Of a stretch of 64,000 bases of DNA, positions 62,575-64,000 are shown one piece after another. Position 1 is the first letter of the stretch. Each line of letters opens with the position of its first letter. The notes beneath the pieces were generated by a model that did not search any database, had not been told where the DNA came from, and worked only from the letters and a program-made list of their open reading frames with translations. A program made the translations under genes and the position numbers. This DNA comes from Linanthus parryae (taxonomy: Eukaryota > Streptophyta > Magnoliopsida > Ericales > Polemoniaceae), in assembly GCA_023055425.1 (NCBI GenBank), contig JALGPY010000003.1, positions 66,324,991 through 66,388,990 on the forward strand. The letters run 5' to 3'.

Positions 62575-64000
62575 TGTAGGGTTTTGATTCATGGATTGCA
62601 CAACGGAAGCATAAACAAACATAAACCATTCAAAACCCTCCAAGGATCACAAGTCAAGAGACATAACGATGGTAAGGGTTAGAAATCATAAACACACCTT
62701 TGGGTTCTCCTTGATGACTTCAAACGCGAATTATGTCACGTTCTCTATAGTTGATCCACGCCTAGAGTTGATCCTAGATATCCCAACTCCTTGGTGCTAG
62801 CCCGGAAGAGGAAGAGGAAGAAGAAATCACGCAAAAACGAGACCCAAAGGAGGGTCTCGGCCTCCTTTGGCCGACGGGGACGGGGCGGCGGCAAGGGGGC
62901 GGTTCGGGCCTCCTTGTTGCTTGCTCTCTCTCCTTTTGTTCTCTCCCACTCTTGTTATGTTCACTAATGAGCATAATTTATGTGGGAAGGAAGGAAGGAA
63001 GGTACTTTATATAGTCCAACAACTCCTTGTTAACTACCTAAAGGACTTATTCTAGTCCTACTAGAATTCAATTTAGTCCCTTCCTTGCAAATTAGTCCCT
63101 ACTATGTTTGCAAGGGTTTGCAAAGTGATCCTTCTAATTAATTAATCCAATTAATTAATTCCCAAATCTAGTTCAACTCTATGTAGCGTGTGACCCCATA
63201 GGTTCTATCTAGTTGGTAGCAACTATTTGCTAATATGGAGCGGTCTCTAGCAAAACATCCATTCTAGCCAACTAATAGAATAGTCATCTTGACAACCTTT
63301 GTACAAGTAATTGTCTCATCCCTTTGTCTCTATATCCGGATTGGACACGAGACATACAAGTCACACTCGTATATCCAATCCATAGTTTCTCGATCCATGG
63401 GAATAGCCTTATTCGTGCAAATAACATCAATATCCCATATTGATTTATTTGAGTCTGGCCAGACATTCTATAAGCACTATCCCTCGAGTGGCCTAGGATA
63501 TTTGCTCCCGTTATGTGGGAGGGACAAATCCTATCTACGTCCACTACGATCTCTAAGCTTGCTTCTTATTGTATCCAGTACACGCCTTTATAACTACCTA
63601 GTTACGGTGTAGCGTTTAACGCTACCAAGATCACAATAATCCACAACTAGAATATCTAGTGACTTCAAGTCTAAGGATGACAATACCATTGCACCGCGAG
63701 AAGCGCTTGTGACTCAACATAACATGTATGTAGACTTCTCGGAGATGGGTCAATCCAGTGCAACATTCCCTAATGCACACCTATGTGTTGGATCGTGATA
63801 TCTCCATATCAATCCAACCCCATACTAGTCTATAGATGATTGTCCCATTAATCATTATACTTGACTAGGGATATTTAAGATAAACAATACAATTGTAAAT
63901 CCAAGGACTTCATTATATTAAATATCCAATAAATAATAAATGAATTTCTAGCCACAAATAATTAATACTAAACTAGATTGCCTCTAGGGAATCTATTCCA
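62575..64000 (-). repeat. 5' LTR of Copia A2, cut by the window edge
   Basis: 1426 bp are seen; the end CCCTACA is at 62575 and the start TGTTGG should lie about 3 bases beyond 64000. A TATA box (CTATATAAAG) lies on the minus strand at 63005-63014. Confidence 0.92.
63005..63014 (-). promoter_or_regulatory. TATA box in the A2 5' LTR
   Basis: CTATATAAAG on the minus strand at the same LTR position as in A0. It is the likely promoter of this young copy. Confidence 0.6.

Larger units (their letters stand above)
56357..64000 (-). mobile_element. Copia family A, copy A2, minus strand
   Basis: A young Ty1/Copia element: 5' LTR 62575-64000 (running off the window by a few bases), PBS 62560-62573, leader, gag-pol 60953-56997, PPT and a 3' LTR cut to 626 bp. 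Over the shared 626 bp I count nine differences between the LTRs, so it is recent. The gag-pol frame is continuous except for two TAA codons and lacks about 18 RT codons. Confidence 0.93.

Overview
The window is repetitive plant DNA with no host gene, tRNA or rRNA that I can support. The case for a land plant is direct: Ty1/Copia elements with an initiator-Met-tRNA primer site, Sirevirus-like Copia elements, and two Athila-type Ty3/Gypsy elements with a tRNA-Asp primer site. Nearly every base can be assigned to LTR retrotransposons nested in one another. I cannot name the species.

Layout. (1) 1-1862: 3' end of Copia family A, copy A0 (RNase H end plus LTR). (2) 1863-2826 and 36670-37017: older target DNA, including a GTCG-rich, CACTA-like stretch split by the next element. 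(3) 2827-36664: Copia A1, an old, decayed element of about 8.3 kb once its insertions are removed, bounded by a GTTAT target duplication. It has been hit by a 158-bp hAT-type MITE (3052-3209), a solo Sirevirus-like LTR (4967-6274, TSD TGGAT), a Sirevirus-like element B1 (8714-19130, TSD GTCCC/ATCCC) and a young Athila element G1 (19500-33121, TSD CCCAC). (4) about 37050-44000: a second Sirevirus-like copy, B2, without LTRs and apparently circularly permuted. (5) 44043-56356: a decayed Athila element G2 whose 3' LTR is cut after 71 bp. (6) 56357-64000: Copia A2 on the minus strand, young but carrying two premature stops and an in-frame RT deletion; its 3' LTR is fused to the broken G2 LTR and its 5' LTR runs off the window.

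How the parts work together. The elements follow the usual gag-protease-integrase-RT-RNase H order (Copia) or gag-protease-RT-RNase H-integrase order (Gypsy). G1, G2, B1 and B2 also carry a third ORF after pol. Although they belong to two superfamilies, all four third ORFs appear to share one fold, resembling what databases call a 'putative plant transposon protein'. The same families, and the solo LTR, each carry their own short palindrome, often in pairs about 18-21 bp apart: TGCGTATATACGCA in G1, CTTCGTACGAAG in G2, TCAAAGCTTTGA in B and TTCAAGGCCTTGAA in the solo LTR. In both Athila elements the palindromes lie in the LTR and again just upstream of the third ORF. This pairing of a family-specific palindrome with an accessory ORF is the best candidate here for an undescribed system. 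Two small hairpins, one after the pol stop and one before the polypurine tract, are also conserved between G1 and G2, each with one compensatory base pair.

Limits: domain calls rest on reading motifs by eye, and no alignment or database search was run.
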